This document shows, piece after piece, positions 23,271 to 35,589 of a stretch of 64,000 bases of DNA. The stretch covers positions 41,527,891 through 41,591,890 of the forward strand of contig CP099839.1 in the NCBI GenBank assembly GCA_030062745.1. Reading direction: 5' to 3'. This DNA is from Capitulum mitella. Its lineage: Eukaryota > Arthropoda > Thecostraca > Pollicipedomorpha > Pollicipedidae. Within the stretch, counting starts at the first letter, position 1; each line of letters starts with the position of its first letter. The notes below the pieces were generated by a model. It searched no databases and was not told the DNA's origin. It saw only the letters and a list, made by a program, of their open reading frames with translations. Both the position numbers and the translations under genes were made by a program.

Positions 23271-23527
23271 CAGGGACGTAGCCAAGGGGGACCATGGGGA
23301 CCATGCCCGTCCCCTCGAGCCAAGCGGTCTACACTAGATATAAAGTGATTTCGCAGGAATACGTTAAGTGATCACACATATGTTGCAAAAACCAATATTT
23401 TCCAGTGCATTTAATATAGTGTAAATCACGTAAAATTGCTCTTTTTCACATAAATTTCGCCATATACCAGTGGTATATGACAAAATTTCACATTCCCCCA
23501 CCAAGGAGAATTCTGGCTACGTGCCTG
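23271..23527 (+). mobile_element. hAT-like MITE, family 2, copy 1
   Basis: A 257-bp element with inverted ends: CAGGGACGTAGCCA on the left and TGGCTACGTGCCTG on the right. Flanking octamers cctcccgc and gctcccgc match at 7 of 8, a target duplication of hAT length. Internal landmarks are GCGGTCTACACTAGATA and a small palindrome around ATATACCAGTGGTATAT. Non-coding. Second copy at 25359-25626 in the same orientation. Confidence 0.8.
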
Positions 23528-23778
23528 GCTCCCGCCGTGACACTGGCGGCCTGAACACACTGACGGTTTCAGTACCAACAGAACAAGGAAACACGTTGGC
23601 GACCTCAGCTGCGGGCGCCCTGGGCCTGGCTGTCATACTGTTGATGCAGCGGAAAGAAAGCCAAATTCTGATTATAACTCAGACACGCGACATTAATACG
23701 GAGTTCGTCATTTGAAGTGGTATTACTAAAAGAGGTTCGGACACGGAACAGTGCAGTCAGTTGGCCTGGCACAGAGCC

Positions 23779-24185
23779 GTGTGGTGAGTGGTTGGACACG
23801 GCGCCGTGTGGTCAGTGGTTGGATACGGAGCCGTGTGGTCGGTGGTTGGACACGGAACCGTGTGGTCAGTGGGTTGGACAAGGAGCCGTGTGGTCAGTGG
23901 TTGGACACGGAGTCGTGTGGTCAGTGGTTGGATACGGAACCGTGTGGTCAGTGGGTTGGACAAGGATCCTTGTGGTCAGTGGTTGGACACGGAGCCGTGT
24001 GGCCAGTGGTTGGATACGGAGCCGTGTGGTCAGTGGGTTGGACAAGGATCCTTCTGGTCAGTGGTTGGACCAGGAGCCGTGTGGTCGGTGGTTGGACACG
24101 GAGCCGTGTGGTCAGTGGTTGGACCAGGAGCCGTGTGGTCGGTGGTTGGACACGGAGCCGTGTGGTCAGTGGGTTGGACACGGCG
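23779..24185. repeat. 27-bp minisatellite, about 15 units
   Basis: Unit GTGTGGTCAGTGGTTGGA followed by CACGGAGCC. Some units carry an extra G (GTGGGTTGG), shifting the frame. As 27 is divisible by three, 9-residue repeats (WTRSRVVSG type) are open in several frames. These are not genes. Confidence 0.85.
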
Positions 24186-25358
24186 TTGCTGGAGCTGGGG
24201 GTCGGCACAGTTGGCCTTGGGCCGGCCGACAGCCAGCTGCTCGAGAATGAGTTACGAATACCGGCCGGCCGGGGCGCAGCCGGGACTTTGTGCTGGGGCT
24301 AATTTTTTCAGGATGAGCCCCAATATTATCGACGGAGGGCCCCAAACACCGAAGGCAAAAAGACAAGTTATAGCCCTTATTGGGCTTCCAGGGTGAGCGA
24401 GTCACTCAGATTTTTCGAGGGCCCATGTTACACCACGCCAGACCTCAGATTCTGTTCTGGGGACCCGCAGAGTTTGTAACCCTTCTAACTCGCATGCCCG
24501 TAAGAAGCCTCCCAGGCTTTTCTGGCGGATCTCTGGCAATCAAAGAGGTTTGATAAACCTCAGACTTCCTTGGAGACCTTTGAAAGTCTGGTGAGGACGC
24601 TCATGTTGGAGCTAGGCTAACCAAGGTACAATCGAACCTTTGTGAGAGTATGGGGTCATTCTCGGTCCTTAGAAAACCAAGGGGACTTTTCAAGTGTTTT
24701 CACTGTCTCTCTGCAAGCTTTCATGAGCAATATCTTAGATCCCTTCTGGTCGACTGCCGGCCCACCAGTTCCTTCTGGTGTGACTGACCGGAAGAGACTT
24801 AGCCTTACGCCCTTGCGCCTTTGCCCCCATCCCGGTACCACACGTAAACGGCATACGTAATGCACTGAGCCAAAAGAAATGTGATGTGAAGGACACAGCC
24901 CCTCAGAAGGCCTTCATTTTTTTCATTTTCATCAGATTTCAGGTCTCCTTAAGGACCTGTTCAGGTCTCTATTTTTTTACGAAGACACCAAAATTTTCCG
25001 AGGTTTTCGCAGACTACCAGAAGACCCCAAGAGACTACATAGAAAACTCCTCGAGTTTTTTCGGGGCCGCTTCAGCAGATGGAAGGAGAATTAATAGTTC
25101 CTTAGGGTTTTAGAAAGCCTTTTTGAGTGCTGTTAGATCTGTCTGGGATCCTTAGATCGCCCTGAGGTTTCTCAGAATCTACTGAGGATTTCTCAGACTT
25201 CCAGGAGGAAAATCAAACATTCTTAAAGACTCTCGAATCTCCTCAAGGGCCGAGTCAGATCTGAGTGAGAGTCACCAGGCGTACACTAAGTTCCCTCAGA
25301 CTATTTCGGAATCTATTAGGGATCCTCATGAAGGTTCTTCAGAGACCTGGGCCCTCGC
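24186..25358. repeat. Degenerate low-complexity tract rich in TCAGAC/CTCAGA words
   Basis: From about 24400 to 25350 the plus strand repeatedly shows CTCAGA, CCTCAGACTT, TTTCAGG and similar words at irregular spacing, suggesting a very old, decayed tandem array. A short GC-rich stretch with GGCCGGCC lies near 24221 and 24262. No gene recognised. Confidence 0.35.
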
Positions 25359-25626
25359 CAGGGACGTAGCCAAGGGGGGCCATGGGGGCCATGCCCCCCC
25401 TGAGCCAAGCGGTCTACACTAGATACATGGAGATTTCGTATGAATACGTAATAGTGATCATATATATGTTGCAAAAAGAAACATTATGTGTTTCCCTGTA
25501 CATTAAATACGAGACAAATTGCCTCAAATTGCTGCCTTTCCTCGTAAATTTCGTCATATGTCTGTGGCATATGACAAAATTTGTCATTTGCCCACCCCCC
25601 CGAGGAAAATCCTGGCTACGTGCCTG
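25359..25626 (+). mobile_element. hAT-like MITE, family 2, copy 2
   Basis: A 268-bp element starting CAGGGACGTAGCCAAGG and ending TGGCTACGTGCCTG, with a perfect 8-bp target duplication gccctcgc at 25351-25358 and 25627-25634. It shares GCGGTCTACACTAGATA and the internal ATATGACAAAATTT word with copy 1. Non-coding. Confidence 0.85.
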
Positions 25627-26080
25627 GCCCTCGCTACTTGTAGCTCAGGGTCCCTTTGTATTTACTAGAGTCCTATACCTTGGAAAGGGTCTGTGAGCTG
25701 CCAAAACGGGGCTTAAGCCGCCCCAAGGGCCTCTTGGTCATAGAAGGTTATTAGGGCCATATCAAAGGTAAGGAATGTTAAAAGGGGTCTTGAGCTCTCA
25801 AAGCAGCTCTTGATTGGCCTTCAAGCTCTTAAAGGCCGCTGGACTCTCAAAAGGATTTCTTGGCTTCCGAATGACTCCCGGTCTTTCAAAAGATTTCTAG
25901 TGATTAGAAACACTCTTTGCTTAAAGTAAGGCCTTTTGTGCTTAATTGCTATCATTTGTTCAAAAGGCATGCTCTTTTTCCTCAGAATTTGTCTTTGTAC
26001 CCAAAAAGCAGACCGATCTGTCCGAACTGGGACAGGGAACATGTCTGGCCCTTGGCTGCCAGTCGGCGGCCAGCAACAGT
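25627..26080. other. No gene recognised
   Basis: Continues the CTC/AAGG low-complexity character of the preceding tract to about 25900, then average sequence. Confidence 0.35.
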
Positions 26081-26339
26081 GCGGGTCGGACGCCAGTACG
26101 GACCTGACCGGCGGTGCGGGTCAGATGCCAGTACGGACCTGACCGGCGGTGCGGGTCGGACGCCAGTACGGACCTGACCGGCGGTGCGGGTCAGATGCCA
26201 GTACGGACCTGACCGGCGGTGCGGGTCAGATGCCAGTACGGACCTGACCGGCGGTGCGGGTCAGATGCCAGTACGGACCTGACCGGCGGTGCGGGTCAGA
26301 TGCCAGTACGGACCTGACCGGCGGTGCGGGTCGGACGCC
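26081..26339. repeat. 35-bp minisatellite, 7 units plus partial
   Basis: Unit starts GCGGGTCAGATGCCAGTACG and ends ACCTGACCGGCGGT. The first unit is at 26081 and the partial unit starts at 26326, so seven units fit exactly. Units are nearly identical, differing by TCAGATG or TCGGACG. Confidence 0.9.
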
Positions 26340-27080
26340 CACACAGGCCGGCCGGCGGCGCCGCGGCGTTGCGAAACCTGGCCGCAGGCCGCCTCTGGCC
26401 GTGATTTGACCGCACAATGGCGGATAAATCTATAGGCAATCTGAGCGGGCGGCCGCCGTCGCCATCGACCGGCCAGACAACAAGCCGGGCTCATCATCGA
26501 CAGTGATGAACATGAAAATAACCGGCCGCTGACGTCAATGGCCGGCCGCCATCGATTATTTATGCCACAATAGCGTACGTGACAAATCAGATGCTCCTAA
26601 TCTGTCAATTATGTCGGCGGCCATGAGAGCGGCCGGAGGCCGGGCAGCCGACGTGCCAGCACCGCCTGAATACTGCAGGCCGACTGGTGTGACCGCTGAC
26701 GGATGTCGGCGGTTCGGGTCGCGGCCGGTCGGCGCCGGACGCCGCGCCGGGCCACACCCGGCCGCATCAACAATGCATGCGCGCCAGCCGCGGCGGGCGC
26801 CGGCAGTGCCTGGCCGCGGGCGATACTGCGGCGGCGATGGCGCGGCCGGCCGCCCCGGCCGCCGAACGGCGCCGGCTCGTATAATCTGGCCGGCCGAAAC
26901 TCGGCCAACTCGGCCCGTGAAGTATCGGCCGACGCCGCGACGGCGGTCGGCGACGGCGCTCGGCTCGTCAAACCGACGTCAGGACGAACTTGGGCGGCCG
27001 TCTTCCGGCCCCGATAGTGGGCTCAGGTCGTCCTGGCCAGGTTCAGCGGCACTGCAGCACTGCCAAGAGGCCCGGCTGGC
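26340..27080. promoter_or_regulatory. CpG island with embedded AT-rich motif cluster
   Basis: Dense CpG with at least four GGCCGGCC octamers (26344, 26540, 26850 and 26890 areas). Between about 26520 and 26610 it includes a perfect CRE (TGACGTCA), ATCGATTATTTATG, and TAATCTGTCAATTA, which resemble homeodomain and TALE-type sites. This layout suits a promoter or enhancer. No coding frame recognised. Confidence 0.45.
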
Positions 27081-27227
27081 TCGGCGTGACGGCCAATTAC
27101 CGTGCCTGTAGCTGGCTTTCTTCAACAGCTTTAAGGGCCAAAATATCGCGTTGGTTGGGACCGATGATTCTTGAACATCACGGGGTGTGCAGACTTTGGC
27201 ATGGGCGCGGGAGCCATGGGGCCGGAG

Positions 27228-27301
27228 GGGAGTCTTCAGCCCCCAACTTTTTTTGAAATTTGACATTGGCCTTATGGGCGCTGACTGGAAAGAATCGACC
27301 C
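27228..27301 (-). repeat. Unnamed interspersed repeat, copy b
   Basis: On the minus strand: GGGTCGATTCTTTCCAG, then TCAGCGCCCATAAGG, then AAATTTCAAAAAAAGT and a G-rich/C-rich tail. Aligns closely with copy c at 30405-30488. Confidence 0.6.
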
Positions 27302-30300
27302 AAAGTGCTCCTCGGCCGCCTGTAGAACTGTAGAGGAGCTCCCGTGCCCCTGGACTTCAGTGTCTGACTTGAGGAACAGCTGGCATGACACAGTTCTGTC
27401 TTCATAGCTCCTAACGCGCATTAAGTCACGGGTGACTCTTCTCATATGTCCAGGCGTTAAATACTTGAGGCAGTGCGTGTAATGTCGGCGACAGGGTCCT
27501 GAAGGGTGGCGTGCCGCTCCGCGATACCCCAACAGCGGTGCTGAAATCCGGTACATGAATTCCTTGCTTATTTTTCAGACGTTAATAAGAATGTGTATAT
27601 CCAGCAACACCACATGCATGCAACGGATGTCTTGTAGTAGATCGCTACGGATACCAGCCCGTTTGTCCCTTCCACGTGCCAACAGGCTATCTTTTCTTTC
27701 GCTTTCCGCCTAATTTGCGACACTATCGGCACTACGTTCCATGTTCTGTGCCTTAATATGCAGAAGACAGCAGAAATCGTTTAAATGAAATTCCAGCAAC
27801 GCTTCAGCATCGTAATTAAGCCACAATAAAAGGTGCTATTATTAACAGCAAGGCATCCCAGAGGACTTTCCGGTCCTAAATGATGTGCTTCACGAAACAG
27901 TTTTAGTGAAAAATGTATGAAGAACAAGCGTGCAACATTGGCAAGCACTCTTCTCTTTAAATATGTATGCCTGTCATTGAACCCGCAGTCACCGGCGTCC
28001 CCTAACTGTCGACAGGGTGAGGTCACACTGAGCTATTATTCTAACCTCGGCCGCCGCTTGTTCATTCTAGAACGTGAGCTCTTGTACACTTGGTGAAAAC
28101 AGGTACATATATACGGAAGCAATCTACAAATTCTATAATGAATCTGCTTCGTAAACTATATTGAACAAAAGGCTCCGAAAAATAGCCAGTGGACTAATGG
28201 AGATATCTCTAATTAGGGAACTTTCTGACTTTCTGAGTTTTCACGGAAATGTAGTCGAGGCCTGTCCGTTCCAGCTGGTTTCTGTTAGTGTCCAGTGCAC
28301 ACTGGATGCTGACATCATCGATGTTGAACTGATTTTTGTTGCATTCTTACCTTAAATGTGAGTTTTGTAGCACGTCCGATAGAAACAGAATAATGGGGAG
28401 TGTGCTCCATGAGTACGAGACGTCCCTAAAACAACGTACATGTAGCACCCCACAGGGATCATCAGAGGCAGACAGGCAGCCATTTCCGTAAAATATTCAG
28501 AAATCAGGTCAGCTCTAGGCTAACTCTAATTTCCTTGGTCATTTGTTTTTCATTTTGTCGTGTCTAAAAAATAAGGGATTCGAGCGGAAGTGTTGCGCAG
28601 GTTTAAAAGTGAAGTGAGAGGTATTCATAGCCCTGCTCAACACGGAGTCATGTCCTTCGCCCAGAAGCTAAACCCCAAAAATAATAATAGTAATTGTAAA
28701 ATAAGGGACGCCACTTCGGCGGCCTTTTGGAAAGAACGTCACCGAATGGTTCCTGACAACGAAGAGAACGACAAATGTACGGCCTCTCTCCCGGGACTGA
28801 GTGCCGCTCGTCGAGGTAGTTTTTGCTCCGTATGAAGTCTGCTCCCTCGGAGGCGGACACAGCAGCTCTGTGGTGACTGAGACCACCTCCTCATAGGATC
28901 CTCTGGACAGTTCAGGAAGCTGTATGCACCGCCATCTCTTAGAAAAGTTCGGAACTACTCTATTTCCAGCCAGCAGGCCAACGTTGCGTCCCGCTGGACT
29001 TACGAGTTACGGGTCTTCATCTGAAAAAATCTGTACTGTGCCGTAAAACGATGGGAATAAGGTGCTCCTGGAATCGCCTGGCTGTGTCTGGCCCTAATTT
29101 CCTAACACCTGTAGTGACTGCATTTTAGCATAAGCCGGTACCGCCGCTCTAGGTGTTACCAATTGCGCCAGAGCGGGACGGGGACTTTAACTACGCGATT
29201 GAAGCAAAGAATACCCATGTACTTATCCAAGGAAGTCCTGATTCGGCCATTATATGCAAGATACGAAGGCTAACGTGCGATTTCATACGGGATCAACATC
29301 AAGTAACAGAACCTGATTAGCATTCTCCTGCTATCGTGAAACAGACGTCACCGCTGCCTTGATTTGGGTTTGTGGCGACGAACGCGAGAATTGGTCTCTT
29401 GATCCAGTTTCAGCTCGACTTCTTGTACTGAGCCCTACGTGTATCGCTTTACTTAACCAAGGCCCTGCAGAGAGTTAAGTCAAAGTCAAGGGCCCTGCAC
29501 CCCAACCGCCACAGAACCAGCCACGACTGAGCCTTCTCCCGGCCCCAGAAGTGAAGTGTTTAGTGATGAGAGATGTGACGCTATCTCCAGCGGCCGCTGC
29601 ACGCTGGCCCGCGCGGCAGCTCTGCTCATCTGGCGACTCTGCATCAGCAACTGATCCGTAGGCCCAGGGTGCCACAGGCCGAAATTCAGACAAGGTGAAT
29701 CCCTACAGTGCGTTCGGTTGGTTGATTCGCTGCTGCGGATCATGTTTGGAATGAATCAGGATGGTTGGATATGGCTCCATTGAGCTTCTTTGTACGTCAT
29801 GTATTGAAAGAAGTAGGTAATAAAACCTGGTATAGACCAAATAAAAGGAAAAAGATCCTTTTCTTCCCGCACTAGGAGAAGGGCAAACAGCAAGGGTCAA
29901 CTCTGAATCAGCTTTACGCAGAATCCGTCCTGCTAATCTTTCAGCAGCTTCCCAATAGCAACTTTGACAGGTACCTTCTGAGCTGCTTCTGAGTTTTCTC
30001 GTCACCTAACTCTCCTGCCAGCAGTCGCCTATAACGTGGAGCACTGTCACCGATGTCAGGCACGGCCAGCTCTGACTGGTCCCAACGACTGCTGAGCTTG
30101 AGTCAAGTGCCCTTCTCCGGAAGTCGAATCGAAGTAAATCAGCCAATGGCAGGATGGTTTCATCTTTGGTTTCTGTCACCAATTCGCTTTAACTTCTCAG
30201 TAATGTAATGTTAAACAGTAGTTTTCTGCCTGCCTATGAATGGGTAGGGGCAAAAGATTGTCACGCGACGTCAGCGCAGTCAGAAATCTCCCCACCCCAA

Positions 30301-30404
30301 CAAACAACAGCAAAAGACAAAGAATAGGAGCGTAGCACCAAGAGGTCAAACCAGGGACGCGGAAACTCGTCCACAATTGAAGGGCAGGGGGCAAAGAGGC
30401 CTTT
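27302..30404. other. No gene recognised
   Basis: About 3 kb of average sequence with short frames only. A good isolated box A (TGGCGCAATTGG, minus strand near 29165) has no matching box B. No transposon ends found. Confidence 0.45.
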
Positions 30405-30488
30405 TGGGTCAACTCTTTCCAGCCAACGCCCATAGGATCAATGCTAAATTTCAAAAAAGTCGGGAGGCCGCTGCCTACCCCTCATCCC
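30405..30488 (+). repeat. Unnamed interspersed repeat, copy c
   Basis: GGGTCAACTCTTTCCAG, then CCAACGCCCATAGG, then AAATTTCAAAAAAGT followed by GGGAGGC. The best preserved copy along with b. Confidence 0.6.
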
Positions 30489-33400
30489 TGGGTCAATCAC
30501 TACCTGGACATCAATCGTGTCCGCCAGAGTCGCCGAACTATGACTGTTGTGAAGTTTAACATTGCGCTGATGGACACTGCACGGAAAAAAACACATAAAA
30601 ACAACGCTAACCAAGGACCTGTGGCTGACACTTCCGTGGCAGGTGTAGATGTCTTCGTTCCTGCGACAAGATAGGGTACGACTTGCACCTGTCAGGGACT
30701 GTTGTACTTGGATAATATCGTTAATCCACATTCCACCCTGAAGAAACTTGTGGAGACGGTCAATCGCAAACATTGCAAAGTTTAGACATCAACCGAGAAT
30801 TAATGGCCTAGTCGTCTGGAACAAAGAAACACGGAAAACAAATGCTCTGAGAAAGCCAACCAAAAGATGGTGTTTATTGGTTACTTCACGCAGTGCTTAC
30901 AAGGCTTTTTGTTTTGTCTATCCCAAAGCCTGCGGTGGCCAAGAATTGCGTGTTAAAACCAACGATCCCGTCGTGATGGGGAGCCTGCCCAATATCAATG
31001 GGGCTCTGACGCTGCTGTGTCTAATAACCTTTACACTAGAAGATGTCTGCTCTTGTATTCTAAGTCATATGTTCCGGAACATCCAGCAGCTGGAGCTAAA
31101 CTTCCTGCGAGACTGAACCCGTCAGAGCTTCCTGCCAGCGTTTGCTCAGCTGCTGTGGTCTGGCGCGGTCGGGAAAATTGTGAACTTTTTCAGGCTGTTG
31201 AGGAAAGTCGGCAGCACGAACCCTCTCGTAAAGGGCTACAAGCACAGCAGGCACGCTATGACGTTGCTGCTTTTGCACGACGGTGTATTCTCCTCATCCT
31301 CCTCTTTCTTCCCAAGATTTCCGCTGAACGCGAACAGAGCCTCCATCCGTTTTCAAGCTACCTGACTTTATTCGACGAACACTGTTATTCGACCTTCCCC
31401 GGTAGGCTGCCTACGTAAAAAAGCGAACCGCCTGGATAGTGTATGAGCATTTTGCATCTTATACACTGCGACCATATTATCGAGATTCGAGGGTCAATAA
31501 TAAGTTGAACTGTTCAGCAGCCATCTAGCAGCAAGATATGAGACGGCTGCCCCATGCCTAGTACAAGAATTAAACGTTGATCATCAGGCATCGCTCATAA
31601 CAGACAAAAACCTATAAACATATCTAGTCCATGTTTTTCTGTAGAGAGAAAATACATTTCAAGCCAACGTCTTTTGGTTTTACGCGAGACAAATTAATCT
31701 TGCCTGAATATTGGGAAACAGCTTTTATTGCAGTGTCCAACGGCATGCACCCCAGTCTGGCAGAAGCATGGTAAAAAGATGCCACAGTACCGGGGTTACA
31801 AAGATAATCGTTGCCTCACCGGCGCTATAACATCTTTCAGCGCGCACGCTTTGAAGCCGAATTGCTCCCATGCTGGGTCATCATGAGTTGCTCCCGGGGA
31901 ATTCCTAAGCTGGCTGACTCAGAGTCCTTGGACGTGGCCTTTGCTCCTGGATTTTCTCTGAATAACCGATTTAGTTCGAGTCATCTACATAGGTTCTCCG
32001 TAGATTTCCGTGTCGTAAACCCTAGACCTCCTGCGTGTGAAGGCCATCGAAGATCTGAAATGTATGTCAGGCCAATCCGTATCTGATTCTGCACATATGT
32101 GTATCTCTGCGGTGGAGATATCTGGCGTACGAAATATGAAATTAAATCGTTAGTCAAATTTTAACAGGGAGTATTGCGAGACTGCTGTGTTTCTGTCGTC
32201 ACCCCAGGCATCATTCAAAAAGAAAAACTAATTAGCAGAAAGAACGTACACATCAATACAAACAAGATTCTTGATTCGCAGAACACTTTGAATAGTGTCT
32301 TTTTAAATGAAACGCAGGGTGTCGAAGGAAGGAGCAAATGGACGATAAAAGCATCCCGTTGAAAAATAACAGGTATTTTAATTACATCATAAGAGGAAGG
32401 TTAAGTAATCCCCAGGAAAATCTGAATAAATCTTAATAAATCATTTCTTTTTTGTGCATGTATGAGTGAGCATTTTACAAGGAAGGGGAGGTTAGAAAGA
32501 TAGCTCAGATGTGGCCATTTTTAAGTACAGTTCATCCGAACACCGTCAGATACCCTCAAGGATCCCAGCAATGTCAAAAAGAGCAGTGCGATCTTGCGCT
32601 CTCGAGTATTTAGGAATCGGATGAGTTGAGTTAAGACTTTACCTATACGTTTCTAGCCCAGCGCCGCGCAGTGGTGGCTGGCCGTTGGCTGGATGCCGTC
32701 ACCGCCCTTTCCAGTGCATGTCGGCAGCGTCTTAAAGCTTTTTTTGTGCTGGCTAAGATTGCGTGTCATATAATACGAAAGCTGGCGTGTTGATGACTAC
32801 CCTCTTGGTTTTTAGTCTCCACCTAGACGACACCCTGTGTGCACATCAGGAAAAATACTGACATTACAGTACTGCTGTGAGGTTTTGCTATGGAATGCCA
32901 TAGCTATAGAGCTCATCCAAAAGTCAGCTTCTGGACTAGGATGTCTGGTTCCCTAGCTGCAAATCTGCCTCTTTACAGCTTTCCTGAAATAGAAGGAACT
33001 TGGCATTTCCCAATGCTCCTCTAAGGCTTACCGGCGCCGGAGAGATATTTCGTTTCAACTTGTATGAAAGATGTCGAAAGTGGCCCGTGAGGCTTGCCAG
33101 TAACATTGCTGCCGTACGAAATGCATCCACAAGTCGTGAAGATACTCTGTCAAAGGTATCTTCTGAAATCTGTGATGCAGGAGACGTTAAAGTTCTGAAA
33201 TTATTTTGCATACAGAACCAAAAGAAAAAATGGGCATGAATAAAGAGTTTCTAAACAAGTTCAGACAAAGATGTAATGCCACAACCTTTCTGCATTTCTT
33301 TAGAACGCAAAGACGTAGGCATATTTTGTCATCTTAGTCCACCAACGTTCCAAAGAGCAACTCTGCCCGAGATAGCCGAACGTCATCAAGCTATCGCGAT

Positions 33401-34600
33401 TATCTGTTTTCCTAATCGAACTACACTCAAGGGCTCGCAAGAATCGCCTCTCATAAGGACGTCAGTCTGATGATTAAGTCTTACTTCTGTGACCCGGGAC
33501 CCCGAAGGCCTTGACCTCCGATCCGAGATTTGAGCAGAGTTACGGGTGTCAATCATTCCGATGTTTGTAGTTGTTCTAAAATTACATCTCCGTAGTAAAA
33601 GCAAAGCAATATTAACATTAAGCATTGAAAAGTTACCTGGACTTTATGATGTCATGATCTAGCGTAATAAAGCCACGTTCAGAGCCACCAGCCACCAGGC
33701 ACGGTCCCTTGGGATTTGGCCGGGATTATGGATGTGCCCATTTACGTATTTTCTTACTACGCGTCTTCTAACACCCACTTACGAACAACAACGCAAGGCT
33801 TATGTCGCTCTGTGGTTTGTTTAGGCTGCCATGCCCTTTTCAACTTCATATTTGCAACTTACCTGATTTCATCGTTCTTCTTGGCTGCACTGCTTGGTAC
33901 ATTGCTAGAGGCCTACAACCATAGTATTCATGCTCATACAAATGTGCAATGCTCCACAAATTTAAAGAGGTAATGAATATCGTCTGATGTAGTACAACAT
34001 TGCACAAAAAGTCATTATGTGCACTGCTGAACAGCAATTACGCTTAGTCTTGAAATATTTAGAACACGAAACCGTCCACTGCACTGACATTCAGCTAAGC
34101 TTTGGCCTTTTTGGTATCTTTCGAACGGCTGCAAAGGTTTCAATGCCTATCGCAGCGATGGTCATGAGCACTGTAAGCAATTCTCAAAGAGACCTCCGTG
34201 CCTGAGATACGGAAACATTACGCCTCCTTTTGAAAACTTTTTAAAGATCCCTTAAAAGCAATGTTTAAGGACTTGGCGCAGCCATCATCTGAACCGTTTT
34301 CTGGGCCAGTTGGTTTACAAAAGCGAGTTTAGGCTCCTACGGATGAGACTGAAGCCTGTCCCTTCGTTATCGGCCGACAATTCTTTTTTTTGTCAGAAGT
34401 TGTGGTATTGCTTTCGCGGCACAGCTTTGCAATTCTTTCTAAGAAGCATCAGGTAACAAGTCCCTCCTGGGTCATTACTACCGCCCAGGAGATTGTAACA
34501 ATGCCGCGTCCATTCGCTGTCTTCCAGCAACATTTTCCCCGCTATTTCGCAAACGTCTCTGGCAGTCCGCTGTTCGCCTTTTGCAGCACAATATACGCGT
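30489..34600. other. No gene recognised
   Basis: About 4.1 kb of average to AT-leaning sequence. No tandem repeats, transposon termini or convincing exons seen on either strand. Confidence 0.45.
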
Positions 34601-35575
34601 TTTTCAGCGCCAATCCCTGACAACAGTCCGATCTGGAAATAATGAACCTCTAAAAATAAGTCCCGTCTTCGCTCCGGCCGTCCCCATAAACGTGTCCGCT
34701 GTCGTCATCGCTACTGCCGTCCCGGCTATACTGGGTGACGGCTCCTCAACTAGCACTTCCCGTCCGACTTTCTCCGTCGGTGTCTCCACCTCTGCGATGT
34801 CAGTGACCTTCTCCCACTCCAGTCAGCTTTCCAGTCAACGCCAGTAGGGTCAGCGATAATTTCCAAAAAATGGGGACAGCCGCCTCTCCTGCCCCCCCCC
34901 CCCCCCGCTTCCTGCGTTCTTGCCACCAGTTCCAGTCATATTGTCACCAGCTCCATTGTCTTGCCGTTGCTGCGGACTCTGCTGCTGTCATCTTTGGCGG
35001 CAATGCTTCCATCGTTGTCGCCTTCAGCGCCTTTGTCTCCACTTTTGTCACCGCTTCCGCCGCTATTTCTGCCTTAATCTCAATCGATGTTTCCTCTGGA
35101 GTTTCCTCCGTCACCAACGTGCTTGTTCCGGCAGTCTGCCCTGCCCCGACTCTGCCGATGGCCAGCTCGCCGTCTGCGTTCTCTCCTCCTCCCGCTGCCT
35201 CAGCTACTGAAGCATCCGCCGACGCCATCCGCTCTTTCTTCTTCCGCCATACGTCTCCGTCGTCTCGGCATTATCAGTTGCCATTTTCTTCCACGACGTC
35301 TCTCCGCCGGCTTCTTCGCTTCCGGGTATAACTGCTGCCATCCCCTTTCTGACGTATAGTTACTGCCGTCCCCCCGACGTCTCGCTGCTGCCGTCCCCTT
35401 CTGACGTGTCGCTGTTGCCGTCACCGCTTCTGACCGCTGTCCGCTGCCACCTCCCTCTCTGACGTCTCTCCCGTGCCATCTCCCAATCTGATGTTTCTTT
35501 CCTGTCATTTCCGCTTCTGATGTCTCTCCGCCGCCGTCTCGGCCTCTGATCTCTAGAGCTACTGCTGCTCTAGAC
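34601..35575. repeat. Pyrimidine-rich degenerate repeat tract
   Basis: The plus strand is strongly C/T-rich with recurring TGCCGTCCCC and TCTGACGTCTC words about 25-35 bp apart, most evident at 35330-35560. A 14-nt C run lies near 34891. Frames are open on both strands for over 90 residues because purines are rare on one strand. I do not see a gene. Confidence 0.5.
34821..34900 (+). repeat. Unnamed interspersed repeat, copy d
   Basis: AGCTTTCCAGTCAACGCC then AGTAGGG, then AATTTCCAAAAAATGGGG and a CTCC/C-run tail. Order matches copies b and c. It lies inside the pyrimidine-rich tract. Confidence 0.55.
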
Positions 35576-35589
35576 ATTTGAAGTGTCTG

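Noticed and set aside
23717-24396. Trp/Gly/Val-rich frames of 177-202 residues in three frames
   Set aside because: All three plus frames are open because of the 27-bp minisatellite. This is not coding evidence.
26081-26339. Regular 35-bp repeats that might suggest a CRISPR array
   Set aside because: Units are contiguous with no variable spacers, and the DNA is eukaryotic.
29110-29180. Box A (TGGCGCAATTGG) on the minus strand suggesting a tRNA
   Set aside because: No box B at the expected distance and no acceptor stem.
34870-35331. 153-residue Ser/Ala/Pro-rich plus-strand frame
   Set aside because: It falls in the pyrimidine-rich tract, with frames open on both strands and low-complexity composition.
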